DNA of 64,000 nt from Actinomycetes bacterium (GCA_029782145.1 JAKOVH010000032.1:124001-188000); one strand, 5' to 3'. Positions 8,172 to 18,917 are shown, numbered from the stretch's first letter. The notes: generated from the sequence alone by a model not told the origin. A program made the numbers and translations.

Positions 8172-8618
8172 TCAGGCCTGGGTGTCGGGGGCGGCGCGCT
8201 CGCCCTCGGCGACGATCCGCCGGCCGGTGACGCGCTCGGGGTGCACCGTGACCCAGCTGTCCTTGCGGTGCTCCGACCAGGGGTGCAGGCCGAGCTGCTC
8301 GAACCGCTCGAGCTGCGCGGGCGCCACCGCGACCCGGGCCCAGCCGGTGACGATGACGCTCCAGGCGCCGTGGCTGCGAGGGTCGGCGTCGTCGATCTCG
8401 AACGCCACGGGGCCGCCCTGGAGGGCGGCGTCGAGCTTGGTGCCCTCGGCGGTGCGCAGGACGATGACGTCGCCGTCCATGGCGTAGTTGACGGGGAAGA
8501 TGACCGGGTGGCCCGCGTCGACCACGGCGATGCGACCGATGTCGGTCGAGCGCAGCAGCTCGAGGCACTCTTCGCGCTCGATGACCTCGATCCCCGTCCG
8601 GCCGTCGATCAGTCGCAT
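8172..8618 (-). CDS. pyridoxamine 5'-phosphate oxidase-fold protein (Rv0080-like)
   Basis: A 148-residue single-domain PPOX-fold protein. The N-terminus has the usual helix (REECLELLRSTDIGRIAVV), followed by PVNYAMDGDVIVLRT and GTKLDAALQGGPVAFEID, the split-barrel strands that bind FMN or F420 in this superfamily. Small actinobacterial members are flavin/deazaflavin binders of often unknown substrate; one (Rv0080) belongs to the M. tuberculosis DosR regulon. A GGTGAGGAGG ribosome-binding site precedes the ATG at 8618. It is divergent from a universal stress gene, with a DosR-like box between the two. Confidence 0.8.
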   Translation of the reverse strand: MRLIDGRTGIEVIEREECLELLRSTDIGRIAVVDAGHPVIFPVNYAMDGDVIVLRTAEGTKLDAALQGGPVAFEIDDADPRSHGAWSVIVTGWARVAVAPAQLERFEQLGLHPWSEHRKDSWVTVHPERVTGRRIVAEGERAAPDTQA

Positions 8619-8683
8619 GGTCGCCTCCTCACCGCGGCGTGCGCCGCCACCACCAGCCTGCACCCGTCGGCCCGACGGCGGGA

Positions 8684-8698
8684 AGGGGCCAAGGTCCG
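8684..8698. promoter_or_regulatory. DosR-box-like palindrome (PPOX / universal stress promoters)
   Basis: The minus strand reads CGGACCTTGGCCCCT, one mismatch to GGGAC-H-TT-N-G-N-CCCT. It lies 65 bp from the PPOX start and 28 bp before the universal stress protein start, so either or both could be controlled. Confidence 0.6.
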
Positions 8699-8726
8699 CC
8701 GGGCCCAGCCCGTAGTGTCTTTGACC

Positions 8727-9191
8727 ATGAGCGAGGCACGCATCGTGGGCGACGTGGTCGTGGCCGTCGACTTCTCCGACCGCACCGACGACGTGCTGGC
8801 CGAAGGCCTGGCGCTGGCGGCGGCCTCGGGCGGGGTGCTGCACCTGCTGCACGTGGCCGCGGGCGAGCCGATCCTCGCCGGCTACGACAAGGAGCAGATC
8901 AACCCCTTCACCCGCGACGCCCGGGCCGGCGAGCTCACCGACGAGCACCGGCAGCTGCGCGAGCTGGCGGCCGGCCTGGCCGACCGCGGGGTCGAGGTAC
9001 GGCCCCTCGTCGTGGTGGGCCCGACCGCCCAACGCATCCTCGAGGCGGCCGAGCACCTCGGCGCGTCGCACGTCGTGATCGGCTCCCACGGCCACGGCGG
9101 CCTGCACCACCTGCTCGTCGGCAGTGTGGCCGAGGAGGTCGTGCGCCACGCCGCCGTGCCGGTCGTGCTGGTCCCGGTGCGCGGCCGCTGA
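8727..9191 (+). CDS. universal stress protein (single UspA domain)
   Basis: A 154-residue UspA-fold protein. It begins DVVVAVDFSDRTDDVL and ends with the ATP-binding signature G-x2-G-x9-G-S (GSHGHGGLHHLLVGSV), followed by HAAVPVVLVPV. The full motif predicts ATP binding. UspA proteins are the most abundant class in the mycobacterial DosR regulon and influence entry into dormancy. The ATG at 8727 is preceded by a weak ribosome-binding site; the DosR-like box ends 28 bp upstream. Confidence 0.87.
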   Translation: MSEARIVGDVVVAVDFSDRTDDVLAEGLALAAASGGVLHLLHVAAGEPILAGYDKEQINPFTRDARAGELTDEHRQLRELAAGLADRGVEVRPLVVVGPTAQRILEAAEHLGASHVVIGSHGHGGLHHLLVGSVAEEVVRHAAVPVVLVPVRGR

Positions 9192-9228
9192 CGAGCCGGC
9201 GTCCTTCCACCCGTCGTCCCGGCCGAAG

Positions 9229-9243
9229 GGGACCTTCCGCCCT
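9229..9243. promoter_or_regulatory. DosR-box-like palindrome (hibernation factor promoter)
   Basis: The plus strand reads GGGACCTTCCGCCCT, one mismatch to the relaxed DosR pattern. It lies in the 158-bp gap between the stress protein and the hibernation factor gene, 106 bp before the latter's ATG. Confidence 0.6.
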
Positions 9244-9349
9244 TCCCGCGCCGCGTCCGGCGGCGCAGGCTCGGCATGCAGGCAGAGATGGCTGCCGTCG
9301 TCCCCACCGGGGCTCCTCGTCCCGAGGGACGCAGCTGGAAGGAGCCACG

Positions 9350-10105
9350 ATGGACGTTCGAGAGGTCGAGGTCGGTGTCACCACGCGCGGCGAGGTGCCG
9401 GAGGCGGCCAAGGAGTACGCCACCGACAAGATCGCCCAGCTCACGCGGCTCACCGACAAGCCGATCCTGTTCGCGCAGGTGAAGCTGACCCTCGAGCCCA
9501 ACCCCGCGCACGAGCGGCCGGCGGTGGCGGAGGCCACCGTGGACCTCAACGGCCACCAGGTGCGGGCCCACGTCGCTGCCGCCCGCATGGAGGAGGCGGT
9601 CGACCTGCTCGAGGGCCGGCTCCGTCGCAACATGGCGCGCTGCGCCGAGCGCATCGACCGCGAGAGCCTCCGCTACGCCCCGGAGCGCCCGGCGCACCGG
9701 CCCGACTACGTGGAGCGCCCGGTCGACGAGCGGGAGGTGGTCCGCCACAAGACGTTCGCCCTCGATCCCATGCCGTGGGACGAGGCGGCGTTCGACCTCG
9801 ACATGCTGGGCCACGACTTCTACCTGTTCACCGAGCTGGCGACCGGCTCCGAGTGCGTGGTGTGCCACACCGACGACGGCGGCACGGAGGTGCTCCCCGG
9901 CACCGACGCCGCCGCGGCCGCCCTGGCCGCGGCGGGCGAGGTCGTGGTCGGACCGGTGGCGCCCGAGCTGCGCCTCGACGAGGCCGAGGAGCGCCTCGAC
10001 GTGGGCCACGAGCCGTTCGTGTTCTTCGTCGACGGCGACAGCCGCCGCGGCCAGGTCGTGTACCGACGCTTCGACGGTCACTACGGTCTCATCACGCCCG
10101 GCTGA
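9350..10105 (+). CDS. long ribosome hibernation factor, RafH-like
   Basis: A 251-residue protein. Residues about 1-105 are an S30AE (HPF/YfiA) domain that would sit in the decoding and mRNA channel of the 30S subunit (VGVTTRGEVPEAAKEYATDKI; HERPAVAEATVDLNG). Two C-terminal S30AE_C-like modules follow: VVRHKTFALDPMPWDEAAFDLDMLGHDFYLF at about 129-160, and FVFFVDGDSRRGQVVYRRFDGHYGLITP at the end. That double C-terminus is the layout of mycobacterial RafH, the hypoxia-induced factor of the DosR regulon, rather than ordinary long HPF. GGAAGGAG lies 5 nt before the ATG at 9350. It probably stabilises idle 70S ribosomes during oxygen limitation. Confidence 0.85.
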   Translation: MDVREVEVGVTTRGEVPEAAKEYATDKIAQLTRLTDKPILFAQVKLTLEPNPAHERPAVAEATVDLNGHQVRAHVAAARMEEAVDLLEGRLRRNMARCAERIDRESLRYAPERPAHRPDYVERPVDEREVVRHKTFALDPMPWDEAAFDLDMLGHDFYLFTELATGSECVVCHTDDGGTEVLPGTDAAAAALAAAGEVVVGPVAPELRLDEAEERLDVGHEPFVFFVDGDSRRGQVVYRRFDGHYGLITPG

Positions 10106-10153
10106 CCCGGCCGGCGCACGAAGGGGCCCACGGCCTCGGCGACAGGAGTGCGG

Positions 10154-10591
10154 ATGAGCAAGATCGTGGTGGGCGTCGATGGCTCGGCCGGCTCGCGGGC
10201 GGCGCTGCGCTGGGCGTACCGGGAGGCCCAGCTGCGGGGCACCACCCTCGAGGCGGTGACCGTGTGGCAGTTCCCCGTCATGACCAGCCTGCCCGCCTTC
10301 GGGGCAATGCCCCCGCCCGAGGACCTCAGCGGCGAGGCGGAGGCGTCGCTGCTGCAGGTCCTGCAGGAGGAGGGCGTGGAGTCCACGGCGCAGGTGCCGG
10401 TGACCACCGTGGTCGCCGAGGGTGCCGCCGCCGCGGCGCTGCTCGAGGCGGCCGACGGCGCCGAGCTGTTGGTGGTCGGGTCGCGCGGCCATGGTGGCTT
10501 CACCGGGCTGCTGCTCGGTTCGGTCAGCCAGCAGTGCGCCACCCACGGTCGCTGCCCGGTGGTGGTGGTGCACCCCACTGACCAGGCCTGA
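10154..10591 (+). CDS. universal stress protein (ATP-binding type)
   Basis: A 145-residue UspA protein. It starts SKIVVGVDGSAGSRAALRWA, where GVDGS and ALRWA are typical of actinobacterial Usps, and carries the complete ATP-binding signature GSRGHGGFTGLLLGSVS before the last strand (RCPVVVVHP). The ATG at 10154 follows CAGGAG by 5 nt; a GTG two codons earlier lies too close to that site. The stop is 1 nt before the GTG start of the P-type ATPase, so the two are very probably co-translated. Confidence 0.88.
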   Translation: MSKIVVGVDGSAGSRAALRWAYREAQLRGTTLEAVTVWQFPVMTSLPAFGAMPPPEDLSGEAEASLLQVLQEEGVESTAQVPVTTVVAEGAAAAALLEAADGAELLVVGSRGHGGFTGLLLGSVSQQCATHGRCPVVVVHPTDQA

Positions 10592-10592
10592 G

Positions 10593-12959
10593 GTGGAGGT
10601 CGCGCATCGGGGCCTGACGAGCGCCGAGGTCGCGCAGCGCCGGGCCGACGGGCGCACCAACGACGTCCCGGACCCCACCAGCCGCACCGTCGGCCAGATC
10701 GTCCGGGCCAACGTCTTCACGCCGTTCAACGCGCTGCTGGGCGTGCTGCTCGTCGTGATCCTCGCCGTCGGCGAGTACCGCGACGCCCTGTTCGGCATCG
10801 TGCTGGTGCTCAACGCGCTGATCGGCATCGTGCAGGAGCTGCGGGCCAAGCGCTCCCTGGACCGCCTCGCCGTGCTCAACGCGCCGCACTCGAAGGTGCG
10901 GCGCGACGGCGAGGTCGTCGACGTGCCGTCGCGCGAGCTGGTCGCCGACGACGTCGTGGTGCTGGCCCTGGGCGACCAGATCGCCGTCGACGGCGAGGTG
11001 CTGGAGGCGTCCGGGCTGGAGATCGACGAGTCGCTGCTGACCGGCGAGGCCGACCCGGTCGACAAGGCGCCGGGCGGCACGGTGATGTCGGGCAGCTTCG
11101 TCGTGGCGGGCAGCGGCAGCATCCGGGCGACGGCGGTGGGCGCCGAGGCCTATGCCTTCCGGCTGTCGAGCGACGCCCGCCGGTTCTCGCTCGTGTCGAG
11201 CGAGCTGCGCACCGGCATCGACCGGGTCATCAAGCTGGTGAGCTGGCTCATGGTTCCCACCGCGGTGCTGCTCGTCACCGCCCAGCTCGACACCCACGAC
11301 GGCATCGTCGAGGCCGTGCAGGCGTCGGTGGCCGGGCTGGTCGCCATGGTGCCGGAGGGGCTCGTGCTGCTCACCAGCCTGGCCTTCGCCGTGGGCGCCA
11401 CCCGCCTGGCCACCCGGAAGGTCCTCACGCAGGAGCTGGCGGCCATCGAGGGCCTCGCCCGGGTCGACGTGATCTGCCTCGACAAGACCGGGACGCTCAC
11501 CGAGGGGGCCCTGACGCTCGGCACCGTGGAGCACCTCGCCGAGCAGGAGCCGGGCGCCCCTGACGCGGCGGCCGTGCTGGGGGCCCTCGGGGCGGCCGAC
11601 GAGCACCCCAACCCCAGCCTGGCCGCCATCGCCGCCGAGCTGCGGCCCCCCGCCGGCTGGTCGCGCACCGACGTGGTGCCCTTCTCGTCGGCGCGCAAGT
11701 GGAGCGCGGCGGCCTTCGACGGCCAGGGCGCCTGGTACCTCGGCGCGCCCGACATCCTCCTCGAGCGAGCCCCCGGCGGTGCTGGCCTGGAGGACGCCCG
11801 CGAGCGCCTCGCCGTCTACGCCAGCCGCGGCCGGCGAGTGCTGCTGCTGGCCCGCTCACCGGACGGGCTCGCCGGCGAGGCGCTCCCCGACGGGCTCGTC
11901 CCCACCGCCCTGGTGGTCCTCGACGAGCAGCTGCGGGAGGCGGCGCCGGCCACCATCGCCTACTTCGGGGAGCAGCAGGTGGCCGTCAAGGTGATCTCGG
12001 GCGACAGCCCGGTCACGGTGGGAGCGGTGGCGCGCCGGGTGGGGGTGCCCGGAGCCGACGATCCCGTCGACGCCCGCACCCTGCCGGACGACCCCGACGA
12101 CCTCGCCGAGGTGCTCGACACCCACTCGGTGTTCGGCCGGGTCACCCCCCACCAGAAGCGGGCGATGGTCCACGCCCTGCAGGCCCGGGGCCACACGGTG
12201 GCCATGACCGGCGACGGCGTCAACGACACCCTGGCGCTCAAGGACGCCGACATCGGCGTGGCGATGGGGTCGGGTTCGGCCGCCGCCCGAGCCGTGGCCC
12301 GCTTCGTGCTGCTCGCCAACGACTTCTCGGTGTTCCCGTCGGTGGTGGCCGAGGGCCGACGGGTGATCGCCAACGTCGAGCGGGTCGCCAACCTGTTCCT
12401 CACCAAGACCTTCTACGCCATGGCCCTCGCCCTGGCCACCGGGGTGGGCCGGCTCCCGTTCCCCTTCATCCCCCGCCACTTCACGCTCATCTCGTCGCTC
12501 ACCATCGGCATCCCCGGGTTCTTCCTCGCCCTGGCCCCCAACGCCCGGCGTGCCCGCCCGGGCTTCCTCGGCCGGGTCCTGCGCTTCGCCCTGCCGACCG
12601 GCCTGGTCGCCGCCGTCGCCACGTTGGTGGCCTACGTGCTCGCCCGCGCCCAGGACGACGTCAGCCTCGAGCAGGCCCGCACGGTGGCGGTGATCACGCT
12701 GTTCCTGGTGGCGCTGTGGGTGCTGGTGATCCTCGCCCGACCGCTCAACGCGTGGAGGGTCGCCCTCGTCGCCACGATGGGTGCGGCCTTCGTCGGGGCG
12801 CTGGCCATCCCGTGGGTGCGCGACTACTTCGAGCTGGTGCTGCCCTCGGCCGTCGTGGTGTCGGCCGCCGTGGGGGTGGCGGCGGTGGGCGCGGCGGTGC
12901 TCGAGCTGGGGTGGCGCCTCGCCGGCTGGGAGCGCGCCCAGGCCCTCGACGAGGGCTGA
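10593..12959 (+). CDS. P-type cation-transporting ATPase, CtpE-like
   Basis: A 788-residue P-type pump. Visible motifs in order: actuator loop TGEADP (TGES equivalent, about residue 150), membrane segment with VPEGLVLLTS, phosphorylation site DKTGTLT with D297, TGDGVNDTLALKDADIGVAMG (hinge, about residue 539), and a C-terminal membrane block. The VPEGLVLLTS...AIEGLARVD context resembles mycobacterial CtpE (calcium uptake, about 797 residues) more than the longer DosR-regulated CtpF. Substrate is probably a divalent cation such as calcium; this is inference. GTG at 10593 lies 1 nt after the stop of the stress protein. Confidence 0.85.
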   Translation: MEVAHRGLTSAEVAQRRADGRTNDVPDPTSRTVGQIVRANVFTPFNALLGVLLVVILAVGEYRDALFGIVLVLNALIGIVQELRAKRSLDRLAVLNAPHSKVRRDGEVVDVPSRELVADDVVVLALGDQIAVDGEVLEASGLEIDESLLTGEADPVDKAPGGTVMSGSFVVAGSGSIRATAVGAEAYAFRLSSDARRFSLVSSELRTGIDRVIKLVSWLMVPTAVLLVTAQLDTHDGIVEAVQASVAGLVAMVPEGLVLLTSLAFAVGATRLATRKVLTQELAAIEGLARVDVICLDKTGTLTEGALTLGTVEHLAEQEPGAPDAAAVLGALGAADEHPNPSLAAIAAELRPPAGWSRTDVVPFSSARKWSAAAFDGQGAWYLGAPDILLERAPGGAGLEDARERLAVYASRGRRVLLLARSPDGLAGEALPDGLVPTALVVLDEQLREAAPATIAYFGEQQVAVKVISGDSPVTVGAVARRVGVPGADDPVDARTLPDDPDDLAEVLDTHSVFGRVTPHQKRAMVHALQARGHTVAMTGDGVNDTLALKDADIGVAMGSGSAAARAVARFVLLANDFSVFPSVVAEGRRVIANVERVANLFLTKTFYAMALALATGVGRLPFPFIPRHFTLISSLTIGIPGFFLALAPNARRARPGFLGRVLRFALPTGLVAAVATLVAYVLARAQDDVSLEQARTVAVITLFLVALWVLVILARPLNAWRVALVATMGAAFVGALAIPWVRDYFELVLPSAVVVSAAVGVAAVGAAVLELGWRLAGWERAQALDEG

Positions 12960-14852
<1,893 letters not shown>

Positions 14853-14859
14853 CCGCAGC

Positions 14860-16341
14860 TCAGCCGGCGGCCTCGATTGCCGCCGCCAGCGCCCGGTCGA
14901 CGCCGTCGGAGGTGTCGACCGCTGTCGCCTCGGGCCACGGCGCGGCGTCGGCGGCCATGCGGCGGGCGACCTCGGCGTCGGCGTCGGAGTCGGTCGGCCC
15001 GGCGGCCCGGCGGCGGGCGATGCGCTCGGCCGCCACCTCCGGGGGGCAGGTGCACCGCAGCTCCACCAGCTCGGCGCCGCAGCGGCGGGCGACCTCTCGG
15101 GCGTCGTCGCGCCGGCCGCCGTCGGTCCACGACGCGTCGAGCACGACCGTGCCACCCCGCTCGAGGACGATGGCGGCCCGCGCCAGCAGCTCGGCGTAGG
15201 TCGCGTCGGACGCTGCTCGCGAGTAGAGGCCCTGCCCGTAGGCCTCCGCCGCCGGGGTGTCGGCCGCCAACCCGGCGAGCTCCTTGCGCAGCGGGTCCGA
15301 CGAGAGATGGGTGGCGTCCAGTCGATCGGCCAGCCCGGAGGCCACGGTGGTCTTGCCGGTGCCGGGCAGCCCGCCGACCAGCACCAGACGCACCCGGGCG
15401 AGGCGCAGGTGGTCGCGGCACTGGGCGAGCCGGGCGCGCGCCTCGGCCACCGCCGCGTCCCGCTCGGGCCCCGGACCGGTCTGGACCGAGCGCAGGGCGG
15501 CGACCTTCGAGCGCACCAGCGCCCGGTAGGCCACGAACACCTCGACCAGGGCGACGGGGGCGTGGTCGCCGCTGAGCTCGCCGTAGGTGTCGCGGAGCAG
15601 GGCGGAGAGGTCCGGGCGCCCGAGGCGTTCGAGGTCCATGGCGAGGAAGGACACGTCGTTCCAGACGTCGACGTGGCGGAGGCGGTCGTCGAACTCGATG
15701 CAGTCGAGGATCCGGGGGCCGTCGTCGAGGCAGAAGATGTCGTCGGCCAGCAGGTCGCCGTGGCCGTCGACCGCGTGGCCGCCGGCGAGCCGCTCGGCGA
15801 ACACCCTCGAGCGGCCCCCGAGCCACGCCGTGGCCAGCCGGCCCACCTCGGCGAGGACCTCCGGGTCGAGCACGGGGTCGGGGCCGGCGCCGAAGGGGGC
15901 CATCTCGGTCAGGTTCTCGACCCACGCGCTGGTGACCGCGGCGTGGGAGGCGTCGCGGTCGACCGCCGGGCCCCGCGCCGCGGCGGCGTGGAAGGCGGCG
16001 ACCTGGTGGGCGACGGCCCGCACGTGGTCGGCGGCGCCGGGATCGCCCTCGGCGACGAGGGTCGAGAGGCGCCGCTCGGGCGGCATGCGCCGCATCTCCA
16101 CCAGGTGCTCGACGGGCCGGCCGTCGGGGCCCACGACATCGAGCACGCCGAGGTACACGTCCGGGCTGAGGCGACGGTTGAGCTGCACCTCGCGGTGGCA
16201 GGCCTCGGCCCGCTGCTCGCGCGTCGAGAAGTCGAGGAAGGCGAACCGCACGGGCTTCTTGACCTTGTAGGCGCGCTCGCCGAGGAAGATCAGGTGCGAG
16301 ACGTGGGTCTCGACCACCCCGTCGGGGTGGTGCTGCGCCAT
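14860..16341 (-). CDS. phosphotransferase / P-loop kinase fusion, Rv2004c-like
   Basis: A 493-residue protein. The N-terminal two-thirds is an aminoglycoside/choline-kinase-like fold, with [22 protein letters not shown], the catalytic loop [13 protein letters not shown] at about residue 190 and IEFDDRLRH after it. The C-terminal third is a P-loop kinase with Walker A GLPGTGKT at about residue 332 and a LID-like arginine-rich helix near the end. This layout and length match M. tuberculosis Rv2004c (498 residues), a DosR regulon gene of unknown substrate. It lies 17 bp downstream of the PPOX gene in one operon headed by a perfect DosR-like box, and converges on the kinase gene with a 7-bp gap. 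Confidence 0.82.
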   Translation of the reverse strand: MAQHHPDGVVETHVSHLIFLGERAYKVKKPVRFAFLDFSTREQRAEACHREVQLNRRLSPDVYLGVLDVVGPDGRPVEHLVEMRRMPPERRLSTLVAEGDPGAADHVRAVAHQVAAFHAAAARGPAVDRDASHAAVTSAWVENLTEMAPFGAGPDPVLDPEVLAEVGRLATAWLGGRSRVFAERLAGGHAVDGHGDLLADDIFCLDDGPRILDCIEFDDRLRHVDVWNDVSFLAMDLERLGRPDLSALLRDTYGELSGDHAPVALVEVFVAYRALVRSKVAALRSVQTGPGPERDAAVAEARARLAQCRDHLRLARVRLVLVGGLPGTGKTTVASGLADRLDATHLSSDPLRKELAGLAADTPAAEAYGQGLYSRAASDATYAELLARAAIVLERGGTVVLDASWTDGGRRDDAREVARRCGAELVELRCTCPPEVAAERIARRRAAGPTDSDADAEVARRMAADAAPWPEATAVDTSDGVDRALAAAIEAAG

Positions 16342-16358
16342 CGCCGCCGGCTCCCCGC

Positions 16359-16838
16359 TCAGGTGGCGCCGGCCGGCACGGCCACCGGGCGGGCCGCACC
16401 GGCGCCGGCGGGGCCAGAACGCCGCCGGGCCGTGCGCCGGCCGCTCACCAGGTCGGTGGTGATCATCACCCACTGGTCGGTGTGGTCGGCCACCCAGGCG
16501 TTGAGGTCGAGGTCGGCCAGCGCGGCGATGTCGGCGGCATCGGTCAGCACCGCCGAGGAGCCCCGCACCAGCACGCTCCACGCCTCGCCCGTCTCGGGAT
16601 CGACGTGGTCGGCCTCGAACGCCACCACCGCGCCGGTGAGGGCGGCGTCGAGCTTGCTGCCCGCCGCGGTGCGGATGACCAGGCGGTCGCCGTCGACCGC
16701 GAAGTTGACGGGCAGGACCACCGGCAGGGCGCTCATCGACAGCCCGATGCGGCCCACGGCCACGGAGGCCAGGAGCCGGAAGCACTCGTCGCGCCCGAGC
16801 ACCTCGAAGCCGTTGCGGTCCATCTCCATGTCGAACAT
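16359..16838 (-). CDS. second pyridoxamine 5'-phosphate oxidase-fold protein
   Basis: A 159-residue PPOX-fold protein, paralogous to the one at 8172. Both share the helix (RDECFRLLASVAVGRIGLS), the PVNFAVDGDRLVIRT strand pair and GSKLDAALTGAVVAFEAD. It has an Ala/Arg-rich tail after about residue 130. ATG 16838 is used, but in-frame ATGs 3 and 5 codons later are possible. It is first gene of the operon with the Rv2004c-like kinase, and a perfect DosR-like box lies 28 bp upstream. Confidence 0.8.
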   Translation of the reverse strand: MFDMEMDRNGFEVLGRDECFRLLASVAVGRIGLSMSALPVVLPVNFAVDGDRLVIRTAAGSKLDAALTGAVVAFEADHVDPETGEAWSVLVRGSSAVLTDAADIAALADLDLNAWVADHTDQWVMITTDLVSGRRTARRRSGPAGAGAARPVAVPAGAT

Positions 16839-16865
16839 GGTCGCCGCGGCAGCGCGAGAGCCACT

Positions 16866-16880
16866 AGGGCCGAATGTCCC
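16866..16880. promoter_or_regulatory. DosR-box-like palindrome, full match
   Basis: The minus strand reads GGGACATTCGGCCCT and fits GGGAC-H-TT-N-G-N-CCCT at every fixed position. It is the best site in the window and lies 28 bp upstream of the PPOX-kinase operon start. Confidence 0.7.
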
Positions 16881-16957
16881 CCGCCCCGGTTTCGATCGAT
16901 CGGGCCGGACGACCCCGCCACCGGGCCCCGACGGGCGCGCCGGTACCCTCGACGCCC

Positions 16958-17947
16958 ATGCCGGCGCCCCTGCGACCGATGAAGGCGGTGAGCGCCACGA
17001 CGCCGCCGACCGGTCCGGGCACGTGGGCCTACGAGGTGAAGTGGGACGGCATGCGGGTGCTCACCGAGGTCGACGCGGGCCGGGTGACGGCCTGGTCGGC
17101 CAACGGCGCCGACGCCACCGCCCGCTTCCCCGAGCTGGAGGGGCTCGCCGTCGCGCTGGCCGGCCATCGGCGTGCCGTGCTCGACGGCGAGGTCATCGCG
17201 CTCGACCCGGGCACCGGTCGGCCCGACTTCGGTCGCCTCCAGCCTCGCATGCAGGCCGCGTCGCCGGCCGCGGTGGCCCGCACCGCGGCCGAGGCCCCGG
17301 TGACCTACGTGGTGTTCGACCTCCTCGAGCTCGACGGCCGCTCGCTGCTCGACGAGCCCTACGACACACGCCGCGCGCTGCTGCAGGCGACGGTGGCCGA
17401 CGGTCCGGGGTGGTTCGTGGCGCCCGCCCACGACGACGGCGAGGCGCTGCTCGAGGCGGCGGACGCCCAGGGGCTCGAGGGGGTGGTCGCCAAGCGGTGC
17501 GACAGCCGCTACGAGCCCGGCCGGAGGTCGCCCGCCTGGGTGAAGGTGAAGGTCCGCCGCCGCCAGGAGCTCGTGGTGGGCGGGTGGCTGCCCGGCGCCG
17601 GGGCGCGGGCGCCGACCTTCGGAGCGCTCCTGCTGGGCTACCACGACCCCCCGGCGAGCGACGCCGCCCCCGCCGGACCCCTCCGCTTCGCCGGCCGGGT
17701 CGGCACCGGGTTCCGCGACGCGCTCCTCCGCGACCTGCGCGCCCGGCTCGACCGCCTCGCCACCGAGCAGTGCCCGTTCGAGCCGCCACCGCCGCGGCCG
17801 GTCCTGCGCCTCGCCCACTGGGTGCGACCCGAGATCGTCGTCGAGGTGGAGCACGCCGAGTGGACCGCCGACGGGGTGCTGCGCCACCCGTCGTACCTGG
17901 GTGAGCGCACCGACAAGCCGGCCAGCGAGGTGGGGCGGGCGCCGTAG
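16958..17947 (+). CDS. ATP-dependent DNA ligase, LigD-ligase-domain-like
   Basis: A 329-residue stand-alone ligase. The nucleotidyltransferase motif I is YEVKWDGMR with adenylated K28; motif III lies in VFDLLELDG; motif IV is GLEGVVAKRCDSRYEPGRRS; motif V is WVKVKV. An OB-fold C-terminal domain follows (RFAGRVGTGF). It lacks nuclease and polymerase domains, so it resembles the ligase module of LigD. The ATG at 16958 follows the divergent DosR-box promoter. A second such ligase is encoded at 47034. Its role is probably DNA repair, perhaps end joining, but no Ku gene is in the window. Confidence 0.87.
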   Translation: MPAPLRPMKAVSATTPPTGPGTWAYEVKWDGMRVLTEVDAGRVTAWSANGADATARFPELEGLAVALAGHRRAVLDGEVIALDPGTGRPDFGRLQPRMQAASPAAVARTAAEAPVTYVVFDLLELDGRSLLDEPYDTRRALLQATVADGPGWFVAPAHDDGEALLEAADAQGLEGVVAKRCDSRYEPGRRSPAWVKVKVRRRQELVVGGWLPGAGARAPTFGALLLGYHDPPASDAAPAGPLRFAGRVGTGFRDALLRDLRARLDRLATEQCPFEPPPPRPVLRLAHWVRPEIVVEVEHAEWTADGVLRHPSYLGERTDKPASEVGRAP

Positions 17948-18004
17948 GCGCGGCTGGCGCACGGTGGCGGCCCTGCCGGCGCCTCGGCGCGCGATGCTGG
18001 CGCC

Positions 18005-18430
18005 GTGGCCCCCGACCGTGCGCCGACCCTCGACGACGTCGCCACCGTGCGGTTGCGGGTGCCCGCCGACCCCCGGTACGCCCGAGTGGTGCGGGTGGCG
18101 GCGAGCGCCTACGCGGTGCGCTTCGGGCTGGCTCCGGTCGACGTCGGCGACCTGCGCCTCGCCGTCGACGAGGCGCTCGTCGTGCTGTTGGGCACCTCGG
18201 GCGACGGGCCGGCGAGCGGCGGGTCGGTGGCGGTCCGCCTCGGCGCCGACGACGGCACGCTCGAGGTCGAGCTCGAGCTGCAGCTCGACGGCACTGCGGT
18301 CGAGCCCCCGCTCGCGCCACGAGCGGCGCCCGGCGCGCTGGCCCGCTTCCACGAGATCGTGCCGTCGGGGATCACGGTGCTGGTCGCCGACCCCGACGGC
18401 GGGCGGGTGGTGCTGAGCCGGCGCCGCTGA
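18005..18430 (+). CDS. RsbW-like anti-sigma/ATPase-fold protein with degenerate motifs
   Basis: A 141-residue protein with the HATPase-like layout of RsbW/SpoIIAB regulators: an initial strand (VRLRVPADPRYARVVRVAASAYAVRF), then DLRLAVDEALVVLL, where kinases have an E-A-x-x-N N-box. The Mg-binding asparagine is absent and no D-x-G-x-G box is visible. It therefore may bind partners without phosphorylating them. Start GTG 18005. It lies 57 bp after the ligase gene and converges with dut, with 3 bp between their stops. Which sigma factor or antagonist it binds cannot be said. Confidence 0.62.
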   Translation: MAPDRAPTLDDVATVRLRVPADPRYARVVRVAASAYAVRFGLAPVDVGDLRLAVDEALVVLLGTSGDGPASGGSVAVRLGADDGTLEVELELQLDGTAVEPPLAPRAAPGALARFHEIVPSGITVLVADPDGGRVVLSRRR

Positions 18431-18433
18431 GGG

Positions 18434-18880
18434 CTACCGGCCGGTGTGCCCGAACCCGCCGGTGCCGCGGTGGGAGTCGCCGAGGTGGTCGAAGTCGTCG
18501 ACCACCTCGAGCACGGCGTGGGCCACCTCCTGGATGACGAGCTGGGCGATCCGCTCTCCCCGCCGCACCTCGAACGCCTCCTCCGGGTCCGTGTTGACCA
18601 GCAGCACCTTGAGCTCCCCCCGGTAGCCGCTGTCGATCAGCCCGGGCGTGTTCAGGCAGGTGACGCCGTGGTGGAGCGCGAGCCCGCTGCGCGGCTGGAC
18701 GAACCCGGCGTGGCCCTCGGGGATGGCCACCGCCACACCCGTGGGCACCAGCGCGCGGCCGCCGCGGGGCGCCAGCACCGTCGGCTCTCGAGCCACCAGG
18801 TCGAGGCCGGCGTCGCCGGGGCGGGCGTAGGCGGGCAGGGGCAGGTCGGGGTCGAGCTTGACGATGGGCACGCGCAGCAC
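18434..18880 (-). CDS. dut: dUTP diphosphatase
   Basis: A 148-residue trimeric-type dUTPase that hydrolyses dUTP to dUMP and pyrophosphate. All five motifs are visible: [36 protein letters not shown] (catalytic Asp and the uridine-binding Tyr), [10 protein letters not shown], and C-terminal [11 protein letters not shown], which closes over the substrate. Start GTG 18880 is preferred; GTG 18871 would also work. It is divergent from orn with a 37-bp gap, so their promoters overlap. Confidence 0.95.
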   Translation of the reverse strand: MLRVPIVKLDPDLPLPAYARPGDAGLDLVAREPTVLAPRGGRALVPTGVAVAIPEGHAGFVQPRSGLALHHGVTCLNTPGLIDSGYRGELKVLLVNTDPEEAFEVRRGERIAQLVIQEVAHAVLEVVDDFDHLGDSHRGTGGFGHTGR

Positions 18881-18917
18881 GGCCGGGATGGTAGGGCGCG
18901 CTGCGTAGGATCCGAGG

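Noticed and set aside
10118-10132. Possible fifth DosR box before the second universal stress gene
   Set aside because: At least four mismatches to the pattern; not better than chance in this composition.
18435-18444. ACCGGCCGGT palindrome at the dut stop as a regulatory site
   Set aside because: It lies at the end of two convergent genes, and such cores occur by chance in this base composition.
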